Below the pieces are notes generated by a model. The model did no database searches. It worked only from the letters and a program-made list of their open reading frames with translations, and was not told the DNA's origin. Source: Stutzerimonas decontaminans (GTDB lineage Bacteria > Pseudomonadota > Gammaproteobacteria > Pseudomonadales > Pseudomonadaceae). From it: 64,000 bases of DNA. The DNA is taken from contig NZ_CP007509.1 in NCBI RefSeq assembly GCF_000661915.1, positions 62,001 through 126,000 of the forward strand. The letters are read 5' to 3'. This document shows positions 32,331 to 42,662 of the stretch, in pieces. How positions within the stretch are numbered: the stretch's first letter is position 1; every line of letters begins with the position of its first letter. A program made the translations under genes and the position numbers.

Positions 32331-32788
32331 CAGTCTTCTCCTCGCAGCAGCGTGAAGAACTCCACGCGGGTAGTAGCGGTTTCGGCAGCCTTCTGCGCGG
32401 CGCGTCGGGCCTGCGCGGCGGCCAGCGGTTCGATCAGCTCGGCGAGCCAGCGGCTCTGCTGCGGGCCTTGCAGATGGGCGTCGGCGAGTGCGGCGAGCTC
32501 GGCCTGGCGCTTGTCGCGGCCGGCGCGGTAGCTGTAGCCGGTGCTGCCGTCGGCCAGGCGCACCACGCAGCGGGTGACGCTCATCTCGCCGAGGTTGAAC
32601 GGCGCACCAGTGCCGCCCATGCGGCCGCGCACCAGGGTCATGCCGATTTCCGCCGGGCGGATCAGCTGGTAGGCGCAGTCGCGCAGGGCGCTCTCGAAGG
32701 GCGCCAGTTCGGCGGCGCTGGCGCGGGCCAGCACGGTCATCCAGCGCTGGCGGGGGGATTGTTCGCGGGTGTACATGGGGTTCTCCAT
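32330..32788 (-). CDS. phnG: C-P lyase complex subunit PhnG
   Basis: PhnG is the small subunit of the PhnGHIJ core complex. The 152-residue protein shows RQRWMTVLARASAAEL near the N-terminus and the conserved middle FNLGEMSVTRCVVRLADGSTGYSYRAGRDK. The ATG at 32788 overlaps the phnF stop by one base; a second ATG four codons later is equally plausible. Confidence 0.94.
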   Translation of the reverse strand: MENPMYTREQSPRQRWMTVLARASAAELAPFESALRDCAYQLIRPAEIGMTLVRGRMGGTGAPFNLGEMSVTRCVVRLADGSTGYSYRAGRDKRQAELAALADAHLQGPQQSRWLAELIEPLAAAQARRAAQKAAETATTRVEFFTLLRGED

Positions 32789-33495
32789 CAGGTGGCGACC
32801 TGGTACTGGAAGCGGTCGGAACGGCTGGCCGAGAGGGCGATCTCCACCGGTCGCCCGCTGGCGTCGCAGGACAGGGTGAACACCGACAGCAGCGGCATGC
32901 GCAGGGGCATCAGCAGCTGTGCGGCCTCGTCGCGATCGGCCAGGCGCGCGCCGATCAGGCTGAAACGGCGCGTTAGCGGCAGGCCGCGCTCACCGAGGTA
33001 GCGGCGCAGCGAGCCGCCCTGGTAGTCGGCGAGCAGCTCGGCGTGGCTGGCGCAGTAGCGGTGGCGGATCAGGCTGACCGGCTCGCCGTCGAGCAGGCGC
33101 AGGGTGCTCAGCTCGATCAGCGCAGCGCCCTCGGCCAGTTGCAGGTGGCGCGCTTCCTCGGCGCTGGCGCTCAGCTGGCGGCGATCGAGCAGGCGCGCCT
33201 CGGTGCGCACGCCAAGGGCGGCCAGCGCATCGCTGTAGGCGCTGTCGGCCTGCAGCGGGTAGACCAGCGGGCGTTGCAGCACCTGGGTGCCCTTGCCCTG
33301 GCGGCGCAGCAGGCGGCCCTCGTTGATCAGCTCGTCGACGGCGCGGCGCAGGGTGTGGCGGTTGACCGCGAAGCGCCGCGCCAGCTGCATCTCGCCAGGC
33401 AGGAAGTCGCCGATGCGGTAGTGGCGCAGCTCGCCGCGCAGCACCTGGGCCAGTTCTAGGTAGAGCGGTTCGCTGGGTTGTCTAGACAACTGCAT
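32788..33495 (-). CDS. phnF: GntR/HutC-family repressor PhnF
   Basis: A 235-residue regulator with an N-terminal GntR winged helix (FLPGEMQLARRFAVNRHTLRRAVDELINEGRLLRRQGKGTQV, about residues 30-75) and a C-terminal UTRA ligand domain of the HutC subfamily. PhnF proteins repress phn genes until ligand is present. The first codons of the gene contain the palindrome TTGTCTAGACAA, so the protein probably controls its own gene and the downstream phnG-P genes. Confidence 0.93.
   Translation of the reverse strand: MQLSRQPSEPLYLELAQVLRGELRHYRIGDFLPGEMQLARRFAVNRHTLRRAVDELINEGRLLRRQGKGTQVLQRPLVYPLQADSAYSDALAALGVRTEARLLDRRQLSASAEEARHLQLAEGAALIELSTLRLLDGEPVSLIRHRYCASHAELLADYQGGSLRRYLGERGLPLTRRFSLIGARLADRDEAAQLLMPLRMPLLSVFTLSCDASGRPVEIALSASRSDRFQYQVAT
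33478..33489. promoter_or_regulatory. Probable PhnF operator overlapping the phnF start
   Basis: TTGTCTAGACAA is a perfect 12-bp palindrome centred in codons 3-6 of phnF. GntR/HutC regulators bind such GTCTAGAC-type cores. A near-identical copy lies upstream of phnC at 36315, and I found no third copy while reading the phn region. Confidence 0.75.
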
Positions 33496-33529
33496 GGTTT
33501 TTTAGAAGGCCGCGCGGGCCTTCACTCCG

Positions 33530-34324
33530 TCAGATGAAGAGCTTGCGCAGGCGCTGGGAGAGCAGGTCGATCAGGCTCACCACGGCGATGATGATCAGCA
33601 GCAGGGCGGCGGTCTGGCCGAACTGGAAACCGCGGATGGCTTCCCAGAGGATCACGCCGATGCCGCCGGCGCCGACCATGCCGACCACCGTGGCCGAGCG
33701 CACGTTGGATTCGAAGCGATACAGCGAGTAGGAAATCCACAGCGGCAGTACCTGCGGAATCACCCCGAAGATGACTTCCTGCAGCGCACTGGCACCGGTG
33801 GCGCGCACGCCTTCCACCGGGCCTGGCTCGATGGCTTCCACCGCCTCGGCGAACAGCTTGGCGAGCACGCCGGTGGTGCTGATCCACAGCGCCAGCACGC
33901 CGGCGAAGGGGCCGAGGCCGACGGCAACGACGAAGAGCATGGCGAAGACCATTTCGTTGATCGAACGGCAGGCGTCCATCAGTCGGCGCACCGGCTGGTA
34001 GACCCACCAGGGCACGATGTTCTCGGAGCTGAGAATGCCCAGCGGGATGGCGCAGACGATCGCCAGCAGGGTGCCCCAGAGGGCGATATGCACCGTGGTG
34101 ACCATTTCCTTGAGGTACAGCTGCCAGTTGCTGAAGTCCGGCGGGAAGAAGTCGGCGGCGAAGGTCGCCATGTTGGCGCTGTCGCGGATCAGCAGCAGCG
34201 GATTCATCTCCGCGCCCTGCCAGGACCAGGCCAGCACGGCCAGGCACAGGCCCCAGCCGAGCAGACGCAGCCAGCTGCGCTTGTCGTTGCCCGCCAGCGG
34301 CGGTGTGGTACTCAGAGTGGTCAT
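33530..34324 (-). CDS. phnE: Phosphonate ABC transporter permease PhnE
   Basis: A 264-residue inner membrane permease with about six hydrophobic segments. The cytoplasmic EAA loop that contacts PhnC is near [30 protein letters not shown]. The start MTTLSTTP at 34324 follows GAGAACGAC; a start six codons earlier is possible. There is only one permease gene, whereas some phn loci have two. It works with PhnD and PhnC to import phosphonates. Confidence 0.94.
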   Translation of the reverse strand: MTTLSTTPPLAGNDKRSWLRLLGWGLCLAVLAWSWQGAEMNPLLLIRDSANMATFAADFFPPDFSNWQLYLKEMVTTVHIALWGTLLAIVCAIPLGILSSENIVPWWVYQPVRRLMDACRSINEMVFAMLFVVAVGLGPFAGVLALWISTTGVLAKLFAEAVEAIEPGPVEGVRATGASALQEVIFGVIPQVLPLWISYSLYRFESNVRSATVVGMVGAGGIGVILWEAIRGFQFGQTAALLLIIIAVVSLIDLLSQRLRKLFI

Positions 34325-34387
34325 GTCGTTCTCTCGCGGCATGGACGACGCGGGCGTGGCGATGCTGCGCCACGCCCGGCGGCGGGA

Positions 34388-35392
34388 TCAGCTGGCCTTG
34401 GCGGCGGCGCTCTTCTGCTCGCGCTCGGCCATGCGCTGCTCCAGCTTGGCCAGCTCCTGGTCGATGCCTTGCAGCTTGGCTTGGCGGTCGCTGTCGGAAA
34501 GCTTGCTGTCGGCGGCGACTTCGCTGCGCTTCTTGAACAGTTCCAGCTGGCGGATCGGCAGCAGCTGGTCGTTGTCGGAGGCGCGGAACGGTGCCCACTG
34601 CAGCCCGGCGAGGATTTCCTTTTCGGCCGGCTTGGCGCCGTAGCTCAGGAAGAACTCGCGCAGCTTGTTCTTCTGCTCGTCGCTCAGGTTCTTGCGCCAC
34701 ACCAGCGGGTCGGCCGGGATCAGCGGCGAGGTCCAGACGACCTTCAGCTGCGCGGCCTTGTCCGGCGCGGTGATCTGCAGGCGCTCCATGCCTTCGCTGT
34801 TGAAGGTGCCGACATCGACCTGCTTGTTCGCCACCGACAGCGCGTTCACTTCGTGGCTGCCGTTGAGGCTGCGCTTGAAGGCCTGAGTGGCGTCGACCTT
34901 GTTCTTGGCGAACACGTAATAGCCGGGCACCAGGTAGCCGGAGGTGGAATTCGGGTCGCCGTTGGCGAAGGTCAGGCTCTTGGCGTTCTTCAGCACGTCC
35001 TCGACCGAGTTCAGGGCGCTGTCCCTGTGCACGATCAGATGGCTGTAGTAGCCCGGGCTACCGTTGGCGGCGACGGTCTGGGCGAAGATTTCTCCACCGG
35101 CGCGATCCACCGCTTCCATCGCCGACTTGTTGCCGTACCAGGCCAGATCGACCTTGTCGAAGCGCATGCCCTGGATCACCCCGGCGTAGTCGGGAGCGAA
35201 GAAGGCCTTCACCTCGTAGCCGGTCTGCTTGCTCATGTCGGCGAGGAAGGGGTCCCAGACGCTGCGCAGGTTCTGCGAGGACTCGGTGGAAATGATGCCG
35301 AAGGTGATGGTCTCGGCGGCCTGGGCGGTGCCGAACATCGCACCGGCGAGCAGCGTGGAGGCGGCGAGGGCACGGCTGAAGCGTTTCAACAT
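34388..35392 (-). CDS. phnD: Phosphonate-binding periplasmic protein PhnD
   Basis: A 334-residue periplasmic binding protein. The signal peptide MLKRFSRALAASTLLAGAMFGTAQA is followed by AETITFGIISTESSQNLRSVWDPFL, a PhnD signature. KNKVDATQAFKRSLNGSHEVN is in the second lobe. The C-terminus is an unusual charged helical tail rich in E, K and Q (residues about 295-334), as in E. coli PhnD. An AGGAGTGATCTTC ribosome binding site fixes the start at 35392. Confidence 0.95.
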   Translation of the reverse strand: MLKRFSRALAASTLLAGAMFGTAQAAETITFGIISTESSQNLRSVWDPFLADMSKQTGYEVKAFFAPDYAGVIQGMRFDKVDLAWYGNKSAMEAVDRAGGEIFAQTVAANGSPGYYSHLIVHRDSALNSVEDVLKNAKSLTFANGDPNSTSGYLVPGYYVFAKNKVDATQAFKRSLNGSHEVNALSVANKQVDVGTFNSEGMERLQITAPDKAAQLKVVWTSPLIPADPLVWRKNLSDEQKNKLREFFLSYGAKPAEKEILAGLQWAPFRASDNDQLLPIRQLELFKKRSEVAADSKLSDSDRQAKLQGIDQELAKLEQRMAEREQKSAAAKAS

Positions 35393-35441
35393 GAAGATCA
35401 CTCCTGGGGGTGTGGCGTTGGTTGTCGGGTCGGCGTGCGGC

Positions 35442-36272
35442 TCAGCCGTTGACCAGCTGCAACTGCCGCGGCTCGGCGCTACGGGCGCGGTCGGAGAACA
35501 GCAGGCTGGCGTCCAGATCGGCGCCATAGAGGTCGTTGAGCAGGCGGTCGCTGAGCGCCGCCGAGGGGCCGTCGTAATGGATGCGCCCGCCCTTGAGCGC
35601 CACGGCGCGGGAGCAGTAGCGCAGCGCGTAGTCGACCTGATGCAGGGTGACCACCACGGTCTTGCCGTCCTGGCGGTTGATGTCGGCGAGGATTTCCATG
35701 ACCTTGCGCGCCGACTCCGGGTCGAGTGAGGCGATGGGCTCGTCGGCGAGGATCACCTCGGCCTGCTGGGTCAGTGCACGGGCGATCGCCACCCGCTGCT
35801 GCTGCCCACCGGAGAGCGTGGAGGCACGCTGCGCGGCGCGCTCGGCGAGGCCGACGCGCTCCAGCGCGGCGAGGGCCTGACGCTTCTGTTCGTCACTGAA
35901 CATGCCCAGCGAACCGCGCCAGCGCGGCATGCGGCCGAGAAAGCCGAGCAGCACGTTGTCCAGCACGCTGAGGCGGTTGACCAGGTTGAACTGCTGGAAA
36001 ATGTAGCCGATGTCGGCACGCAGTCGACGCACCTCGCCATGCAGCTGGCCGGTGGCCTGCACCTCGCGACCGAGCACCTCGATGCGCCCGCCCGCGGTGC
36101 GGTCACAGCAGGCCAGCCCGGCCAGATGGCGCAACAGGGTGGACTTGCCGGAACCGGAAGCGCCGATCAGCGCCACCATTTCACCGGGCTGTACCGCCAG
36201 GCCCAGGTCGAACAGCGCCTGCTTGCCGGCGAAGGTCTTGTTCAGTCGCTCGACTCGAATAGCCGCATTCAT
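35442..36272 (-). CDS. phnC: Phosphonate ABC transporter ATP-binding protein PhnC
   Basis: A 276-residue ABC ATPase that drives phosphonate import. Walker A is GASGSGKST, the signature is LSGGQQQRV, and Walker B is [14 protein letters not shown]. The segment [39 protein letters not shown] is typical of PhnC. It is the first gene of the leftward phn operon, preceded by a PhnF-like operator and Pho box-like repeats. Confidence 0.95.
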   Translation of the reverse strand: MNAAIRVERLNKTFAGKQALFDLGLAVQPGEMVALIGASGSGKSTLLRHLAGLACCDRTAGGRIEVLGREVQATGQLHGEVRRLRADIGYIFQQFNLVNRLSVLDNVLLGFLGRMPRWRGSLGMFSDEQKRQALAALERVGLAERAAQRASTLSGGQQQRVAIARALTQQAEVILADEPIASLDPESARKVMEILADINRQDGKTVVVTLHQVDYALRYCSRAVALKGGRIHYDGPSAALSDRLLNDLYGADLDASLLFSDRARSAEPRQLQLVNG

Positions 36273-36314
36273 CGTCTTGCCCTCTCGTCTGCGCGGCCGG
36301 GGAGGTCGGCCAAC

Positions 36315-36326
36315 TTGTCTAGACGA
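36315..36326. promoter_or_regulatory. Second PhnF-like operator, upstream of phnC
   Basis: TTGTCTAGACGA differs by one base from the palindrome in the phnF start. It lies 43 bp upstream of the phnC ATG and downstream of the Pho box-like repeats, the right place for a repressor acting on the phnCDE promoter. Confidence 0.65.
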
Positions 36327-36363
36327 GAAGGTAGTCAGGCTGTGTTGCAGTCCGACTAAGCGT

Positions 36364-37316
<953 letters not shown>

Positions 37317-37389
37317 GTTGCTTCGCAAGGCGTGGCGTGCAATGCGCCGCGCCTGCTGCATTTCCCGCAAACCCGCCGTTCAGACGCAT

Positions 37390-37408
37390 CGTTAACCTGA
37401 TCGTAACG
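37390..37408. promoter_or_regulatory. Inverted repeat in the mdcA leader, possible LysR operator
   Basis: CGTTA and TAACG are separated by 9 nt (core TTA-N9-TAA), about 80 bp upstream of the mdcA ATG. The size and dyad fit a LysR-type operator box. MdcR, a LysR regulator, activates mdc genes in related bacteria, so this is a candidate site; no experiment supports it here. Confidence 0.4.
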
Positions 37409-37489
37409 GTTGCGTCCGCTGCTTGATTGATGACCCTTCGGTCACCTCCCTACTGTGCGCTCCACAAGCGGAAAAACTGTGGAGTCGCC

Positions 37490-39157
37490 ATGACAACAAC
37501 AATCTCCCCACCGCCGCAGTGGTCGCGTCGTCGCGCTGAAAAAGCCCGTCGTCTCGATCAGGTGCAGAGCCTCGCCGATGGCGTGGTGCTGCCCAGCGAG
37601 CGGATCGTCGAGGCCCTGGAACTCTTGATCGCCCCCGGCGACCGGGTGGTGCTCGAGGGCAACAACCAGAAGCAGGCGGATTTCCTCTCCCGCTCCCTGG
37701 CCAAGGCCGACCCCGGCAAGCTGCACGACCTGCACATGATCATGCCGAGCGTCAGTCGCGCCGAGCACCTGGATCTGTTCGAACGGCAGATCGCCCGCAA
37801 GCTCGACTTCTCCTTTGCCGGCCCGCAGAGCCTGCGCATCAGCCAGCTGCTGGAAGACGGCCTGCTAGAAGTCGGCGCCATCCACACCTACATCGAACTC
37901 TATTCGCGCCTGTTGGTGGACCTGATCCCCAACGTCGCGCTGGTGGCCGGCTTCCAGGCCGACCGCCACGGCAACATCTACACCGGCCCGAGCACCGAGG
38001 ACACTCCGGCGCTGGTTGAGCCGACCGCCTTCAGCGATGGCATCGTCGTCTTTCAGGTCAACGAGATCGTCGACGAGCTGCCGCGCGTGGACATCCCGGC
38101 GAGCTGGGTCGATTTCGTCGTGGTGGCCGACAAGCCGTTCTATATCGAGCCGCTGTTCACCCGCGACCCGCGCCATATCAAGCCGGTACACGTCTTGATG
38201 GCGATGATGGCGATCCGCGGCATCTACGAAAAACACAACGTGCAGTCGCTCAACCACGGCATCGGTTTCAACACCGCGGCCATCGAGCTGATCCTGCCGA
38301 CCTACGGCGAATCGCTGGGCCTGAAAGGCAAGATCTGCCGCAACTGGACGCTCAACCCGCACCCGACGCTGATCCCGGCGATCGAGACCGGCTGGGTCGA
38401 AAGCGTGCATTGCTTCGGCACCGAGCTGGGTATGGAGAACTACATCGCCCAGCGCCCGGACGTGTTCTTCACCGGCCGCGACGGCTCCATGCGCTCCAAC
38501 CGCATGATGTGCCAGTTGGCCGGGCAGTACGCCGTGGACCTGTTTATCGGCGCGACGCTGCAGGTCGATGGCGACGGCCATTCCTCCACCGTCACCCGCG
38601 GCCGCCTGGCCGGTTTCGGCGGTGCGCCGAACATGGGCCACGACCCGCGTGGTCGCCGCCACCCCACGCCGGCCTGGCTGGACATGGCCATGCCCGGCGG
38701 CGAGGCCCCGGTGACCATGCTCGAGCGCGGCAAGAAGCTCGTGGTGCAGATGGTCGAGACCTTCCAGGAAGGCGGCAAACCCACCTTCGTCGAGCAGCTC
38801 GACGCGGTGGAGGTGGCGAAGAAGAGCGGCATGCCGCTGGCGCCGATCATGATCTACGGCGACGACGTCACCCACCTGCTCACCGAGGAAGGCATCGCCT
38901 ACCTGTACAAGGCCCGCTCGCTGGAAGAGCGTCAGGCGATGATCGCCGCGGTGGCCGGCGTCACCAGCATAGGCCTTCGGCACAACCCGAAGGACACCGA
39001 GCGCATGCGCCGCGAAGGGCTGATCGCGCTGCCGGAAGACCTCGGCATCCGCCGCAACGACGCCACCCGCGAGCTGCTCGCCGCCAAGAGCATCGCCGAG
39101 CTGGTGGAGTGGTCCGGCGGCCTCTACAACCCGCCTGCCAAGTTCAGGAGCTGGTGA
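37490..39157 (+). CDS. mdcA: Malonate decarboxylase alpha subunit (acyl-carrier transferase)
   Basis: MdcA exchanges acetyl and malonyl groups on the carrier protein MdcC. The 555-residue protein carries family segments such as [58 protein letters not shown] and [25 protein letters not shown]. The ATG at 37490 follows TGGAGTCGCC and avoids an unlikely 21-residue extension. It is the first gene of the malonate operon and shares one base with mdcB. Confidence 0.96.
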   Translation: MTTTISPPPQWSRRRAEKARRLDQVQSLADGVVLPSERIVEALELLIAPGDRVVLEGNNQKQADFLSRSLAKADPGKLHDLHMIMPSVSRAEHLDLFERQIARKLDFSFAGPQSLRISQLLEDGLLEVGAIHTYIELYSRLLVDLIPNVALVAGFQADRHGNIYTGPSTEDTPALVEPTAFSDGIVVFQVNEIVDELPRVDIPASWVDFVVVADKPFYIEPLFTRDPRHIKPVHVLMAMMAIRGIYEKHNVQSLNHGIGFNTAAIELILPTYGESLGLKGKICRNWTLNPHPTLIPAIETGWVESVHCFGTELGMENYIAQRPDVFFTGRDGSMRSNRMMCQLAGQYAVDLFIGATLQVDGDGHSSTVTRGRLAGFGGAPNMGHDPRGRRHPTPAWLDMAMPGGEAPVTMLERGKKLVVQMVETFQEGGKPTFVEQLDAVEVAKKSGMPLAPIMIYGDDVTHLLTEEGIAYLYKARSLEERQAMIAAVAGVTSIGLRHNPKDTERMRREGLIALPEDLGIRRNDATRELLAAKSIAELVEWSGGLYNPPAKFRSW

Positions 39158-40029
39158 TGAGCGCACTCATTGCACGACAGGCGCCGTCCGCGGCCGAACG
39201 CCTGGCCGATCTGGCGGTGCAGGCGCTGGTCGACGAGGCCGACCTGTCGCCCAAGCCGGGGCTGGTCGACCGGCGCGGCAGTGGCGCCCATCAGGACCTG
39301 CATCTGGGGCTGATGCACGCCTCGGCGCAGTCGCTGTGGCCGGCGTTCGCCGCCATGGCCGATGCGGCGCGGAGCGAAGGTCGGGTCAGCCAGGCGCTGC
39401 GTGAAACCCTTGGCCAGCTGGGCCGCGACGGCGAAGCGGAGATGTTGCGCGTCACTGCCGGGGTCAACACCCATCGCGGCGCGATCTGGGCGCTGGGGCT
39501 GCTCAGCGCGGCGGCGATGCTGGAAAGCGGCGCTTCGGCTGGCGAGATTGCCGCCAGCGCGGCCGCCCTGGCGCGGCTGGACGACCCGGCCGCGCCGCAC
39601 AACCCGGACAGCCACGGCGCGCGGGTCTGCCGTCGCTACGGCGTGCTCGGCGCCCGCGAACAGGCGCAGCACGGCTTTCCCGCGGTCATCGAGCACGGCG
39701 TGCCGCAGCTCCACGCCAGCCGCCGCGCCGGCGCCGGCGAGCAGAACGCCAGGCTCGATGCGCTGCTGGCGATCATGAGCAGCCTTACCGACACCTGCGT
39801 GCTGCATCGCGCCGGTCTTGAAGGGTTGACCCGCATGCAGGCCGGTGCCCGCGCCGTGCTCGAAGCCGGTGGTGCCGCCAGCCTCGCCGGTCGTCGCCAG
39901 CTGCGGCTGCTCGATCGCGACATGCTCGCCCTCAACGCCTCGCCGGGCGGCGCCGCCGACCTGCTGGCCGCCACCCTTTTCCTCGACCGCCTGGCGCCGC
40001 ATGCGCCGGCGCCGACTGGGAGCAACTGA
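39157..40029 (+). CDS. mdcB: Triphosphoribosyl-dephospho-CoA synthase MdcB
   Basis: MdcB makes the precursor of the MdcC prosthetic group from dephospho-CoA and ATP. The 290-residue helical protein has the CitG/MdcB family segments [39 protein letters not shown] and [13 protein letters not shown]. The start overlaps the mdcA stop by one base (TGATG). It works together with MdcG to give holo-MdcC. Confidence 0.95.
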   Translation: MSALIARQAPSAAERLADLAVQALVDEADLSPKPGLVDRRGSGAHQDLHLGLMHASAQSLWPAFAAMADAARSEGRVSQALRETLGQLGRDGEAEMLRVTAGVNTHRGAIWALGLLSAAAMLESGASAGEIAASAAALARLDDPAAPHNPDSHGARVCRRYGVLGAREQAQHGFPAVIEHGVPQLHASRRAGAGEQNARLDALLAIMSSLTDTCVLHRAGLEGLTRMQAGARAVLEAGGAASLAGRRQLRLLDRDMLALNASPGGAADLLAATLFLDRLAPHAPAPTGSN

Positions 40030-40031
40030 AC

Positions 40032-40331
40032 ATGGAAACCCTGTCTTTCGAATTCGCCGCGGGGCAACCCGCCCGCGGCAAGGCCCTGGTCGGCGTGGTC
40101 GGCTCGGGCGATCTGGAAGTGCTGCTGGAACCCGGCCAGGCCGGCAAGCTGGCGATCCAGGTAGTCACCTCGGTCAATGGTGCCGAGCAACGCTGGAAGA
40201 GCCTGTTCGAGCGGATGTTCCGCGAGCAGACGCCACCGGCATTGAACATCGATATTCACGATTTTGGGGCCACGCCCGGCGTAGTGCGTCTGCGCCTGGA
40301 GCAGGGACTGGAGGAGGTCGGCCATGACTGA
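40032..40331 (+). CDS. mdcC: Malonate decarboxylase acyl carrier protein
   Basis: A 99-residue carrier protein. Ser25 in GVVGSGDLEVLLE matches the serine that bears the phosphoribosyl-dephospho-CoA group in Klebsiella. The carrier holds the acetyl or malonyl group while MdcDE decarboxylates it. It lies 2 bp after mdcB and overlaps mdcD by 8 nt. Confidence 0.96.
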   Translation: METLSFEFAAGQPARGKALVGVVGSGDLEVLLEPGQAGKLAIQVVTSVNGAEQRWKSLFERMFREQTPPALNIDIHDFGATPGVVRLRLEQGLEEVGHD

Positions 40332-41190
40332 TGTGTCCGCTAACTCCGTGGCCCGTTTACTCGAGTCGCGCAGCTTCGTCGAACTCGGTGCCCGCCAGCG
40401 TGCCCGCGCACTGCTGGACGAAGGCAGCTTCCGCGAACTGCTCGATCCGTTCGATCGCGTCACCTCGCCCTGGCTGCCGAAGCAGGGCATCGTCACCCAG
40501 GCCGACGACGGCGTGGTGGTCGCCAAGGGCACCATCGACGGCCAGCCGGCGGTGATCGCCGCTATCGAAGGCGCCTTCCAGGGCGGCAGCATGGGCGAGG
40601 TCGGCGGCGCGAAGATCGCCGGCGCGCTGGAACTGGCTGCCGAAGACAACCGCAACGGCATCCCGACCCGCGCCGTGCTCTTGCTGGAAACCGGCGGCGT
40701 GCGCCTGCAGGAAGCCAACCTGGGCCTGGCCGCCATCGCCGAAATCCAGGCGGCCATCGTCGAGCTGCGCGATTACCAGCCGGTGATCGGCGTGGTCGCC
40801 GGTTCCGTCGGCTGCTTTGGTGGCATGTCCATCGCTGCCGGGCTGTGCAGCTACCTGGTCGTCACCCGCGAAGCCCGCGTCGGCCTCAATGGCCCGCAGG
40901 TGATCGAGCAGGAAGCCGGGCTCGACGAGTACGACTCGCGTGACCGTCCGTTCATCTGGAGCCTGACCGGCGGCGAGCAACGCTATGCCTCGGGTCTGGT
41001 GGACGCTTACGTCGCCGACGACACCGATGCCATCCGCGCGCAACTGCACGAACTGTTCGCCCTCGGCAAGCCGCTGCAGCCACGCAGTCGCCGCCACGCC
41101 TGGTTCCTCCAGCGGCTGGCTGACGTCGACACCCGCACGCAGCTCGATGCCGCCGCCGTGCGAGCCCTCTACGAAGGAGATGCCCAATGA
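40324..41190 (+). CDS. mdcD: Malonate decarboxylase beta subunit (biotin-independent)
   Basis: MdcD with MdcE decarboxylates malonyl-S-MdcC to acetyl-S-MdcC. The 288-residue crotonase-like carboxyltransferase fold shows GQPAVIAAIEGAFQGGSMGEVGGAKIAGALELA and LLLETGGVRLQEANLGLAAIAEIQ. It overlaps mdcC by 8 nt and mdcE by 4 nt. No mdcF transporter or biotin-type madB/madF genes are present, in keeping with the biotin-independent system. Confidence 0.96.
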   Translation: MTDVSANSVARLLESRSFVELGARQRARALLDEGSFRELLDPFDRVTSPWLPKQGIVTQADDGVVVAKGTIDGQPAVIAAIEGAFQGGSMGEVGGAKIAGALELAAEDNRNGIPTRAVLLLETGGVRLQEANLGLAAIAEIQAAIVELRDYQPVIGVVAGSVGCFGGMSIAAGLCSYLVVTREARVGLNGPQVIEQEAGLDEYDSRDRPFIWSLTGGEQRYASGLVDAYVADDTDAIRAQLHELFALGKPLQPRSRRHAWFLQRLADVDTRTQLDAAAVRALYEGDAQ

Positions 41191-41972
41191 GCCGTGGACT
41201 GAACTGGTTGCAAGCCCTGGCCGGCGGTCAGGCACTGGCGGGCTATCCGGCCTCGGTGAAGGTGGTTGACGGCACGTTGGGTGAGCGCGCCGCGCGCTAT
41301 ATCGCCGTGGTGCCGGATGCCGAGAATCCCTTCCCGCGCGCGCGCAATGGCGAGGTCGGCCTGCTCGAAGGCTGGGCGCTGGGTCAGGCGCTGGACGAGG
41401 TGATCGAAGCCGATCGCGACAAGGCGGACAAGCGTGTGGTGGTCGCCATAGTCGATGTGCCGAGCCAGGCCTACGGCCGTCGCGAAGAGGCGCTGGGCAT
41501 TCATCAGGCGCTGGCTGGTGCGGTGGACGGCTATGCCCGCGCACGGCTGGCCGGGCATCCGGTGATCGCGCTGCTGGTGGGCAAGGCCATGTCCGGCGCC
41601 TTTCTCGCTCATGGCTATCAGGCCCAGCGGATCATCGCCCTGCGCGATCCGGGCGTGATGGTGCACGCCATGGGCAAGGCCGCGGCGGCGCGCATCACCC
41701 TGCGCAGCGTCGAGGAGCTGGAAGCCCTGGCCGAATCGGTGCCACCGATGGCCTACGACATCGACAATTACGCGACCCTCGGCCTGCTCTGGGAAACCCT
41801 CTCGGTGGAGAACATCGAGCAGCCCGCGGCGGCCGACTTGCAGCGAGTGCGCGATTGCCTGGCCAAGGCCGTCGAGGACATCGGCAGCAGCACCGACCTG
41901 CGCGGCCGCCTCGGTGCGCCGAACCGCGAGGCCTCGTCGCGGGTGCGCGAGCTGTTGCGCGCGCAGTGGTAG
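41187..41972 (+). CDS. mdcE: Malonate decarboxylase gamma subunit
   Basis: The partner of MdcD in the decarboxylase. The 261-residue protein has the crotonase-like segments VVAIVDVPSQAYGRREEALGIHQALAGAVDGYA and HPVIALLVGKAMSGAFLAHGYQAQRIIAL, where backbone amides form the oxyanion hole. It ends 72 bp before mdcG, the largest gap in the first half of the operon. Confidence 0.95.
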   Translation: MSRGLNWLQALAGGQALAGYPASVKVVDGTLGERAARYIAVVPDAENPFPRARNGEVGLLEGWALGQALDEVIEADRDKADKRVVVAIVDVPSQAYGRREEALGIHQALAGAVDGYARARLAGHPVIALLVGKAMSGAFLAHGYQAQRIIALRDPGVMVHAMGKAAAARITLRSVEELEALAESVPPMAYDIDNYATLGLLWETLSVENIEQPAAADLQRVRDCLAKAVEDIGSSTDLRGRLGAPNREASSRVRELLRAQW

Positions 41973-42044
41973 CGAACACCTGAAGCGGCGGTATCCGCCG
42001 AACCGATCAGCGACTCGACAACAACAATCCCGAGGAGGCTGTAG

Positions 42045-42662
42045 ATGCACGACACTCCGCGCCCCCACGACCTGCTCTGGGGTATGCCCCGCGAGCAGCT
42101 GCCGGCCGATGCCCCGGCCTGGGCGGTCGCCGTGCTCGCCGCCGGCCAGCCGGTGGTGGTGCGGCGTGCGCGTGTGGCCGCCGGTCTGGTCGCGGTGGGG
42201 CTGCGGGGTGCGACGCGTGATCAACGCCTGGCCGCCCTGATGCCGATCGAGGCGATCAGTCGTCGGCTCGCGCCGGAAGCATTGCTCGCTCGTCAGGCCA
42301 GCGAGGATCTGCCAGTGTTCCGCGTGCTGGCCGAGATCCGCCCGTTGCTCGATGCGCTGGGGTATGTCTGGGGCGTTACCGGCTCGGCGGGCTTTCAGCT
42401 CGCCACCGGACTCCCGACGGCGCATCCGGACAGCGATCTTGATCTGCTGCTCAGAACCGAGCATCCGCTGCCACGCAGCGAAGCGCGCCCGTTGCTGCAG
42501 CTGCTGGAACGCCGCGCCTGCCGCGTCGATTTGCAACTGGAAACCCCGCTGGGCGGCGTGGCGCTCAGCGAATGGGCGAGTGGCGCGGCGCGGGTGATGG
42601 TCAAGACTGCGGACGGCCCCCGGCTTGTCGGCGATCCCTGGAAAGCGGAGCGTGCGGCATGA
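42045..42662 (+). CDS. mdcG: Phosphoribosyl-dephospho-CoA transferase MdcG
   Basis: MdcG moves the prosthetic group made by MdcB onto MdcC. The 205-residue nucleotidyltransferase-like protein has LDALGYVWGVTGSAGFQLATGLPTAHPDSDLDLLLRT, which contains the DSDLD metal-binding pair of the fold. A GAGGAGG ribosome binding site precedes the ATG. It overlaps mdcH by 4 nt. Confidence 0.94.
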   Translation: MHDTPRPHDLLWGMPREQLPADAPAWAVAVLAAGQPVVVRRARVAAGLVAVGLRGATRDQRLAALMPIEAISRRLAPEALLARQASEDLPVFRVLAEIRPLLDALGYVWGVTGSAGFQLATGLPTAHPDSDLDLLLRTEHPLPRSEARPLLQLLERRACRVDLQLETPLGGVALSEWASGAARVMVKTADGPRLVGDPWKAERAA

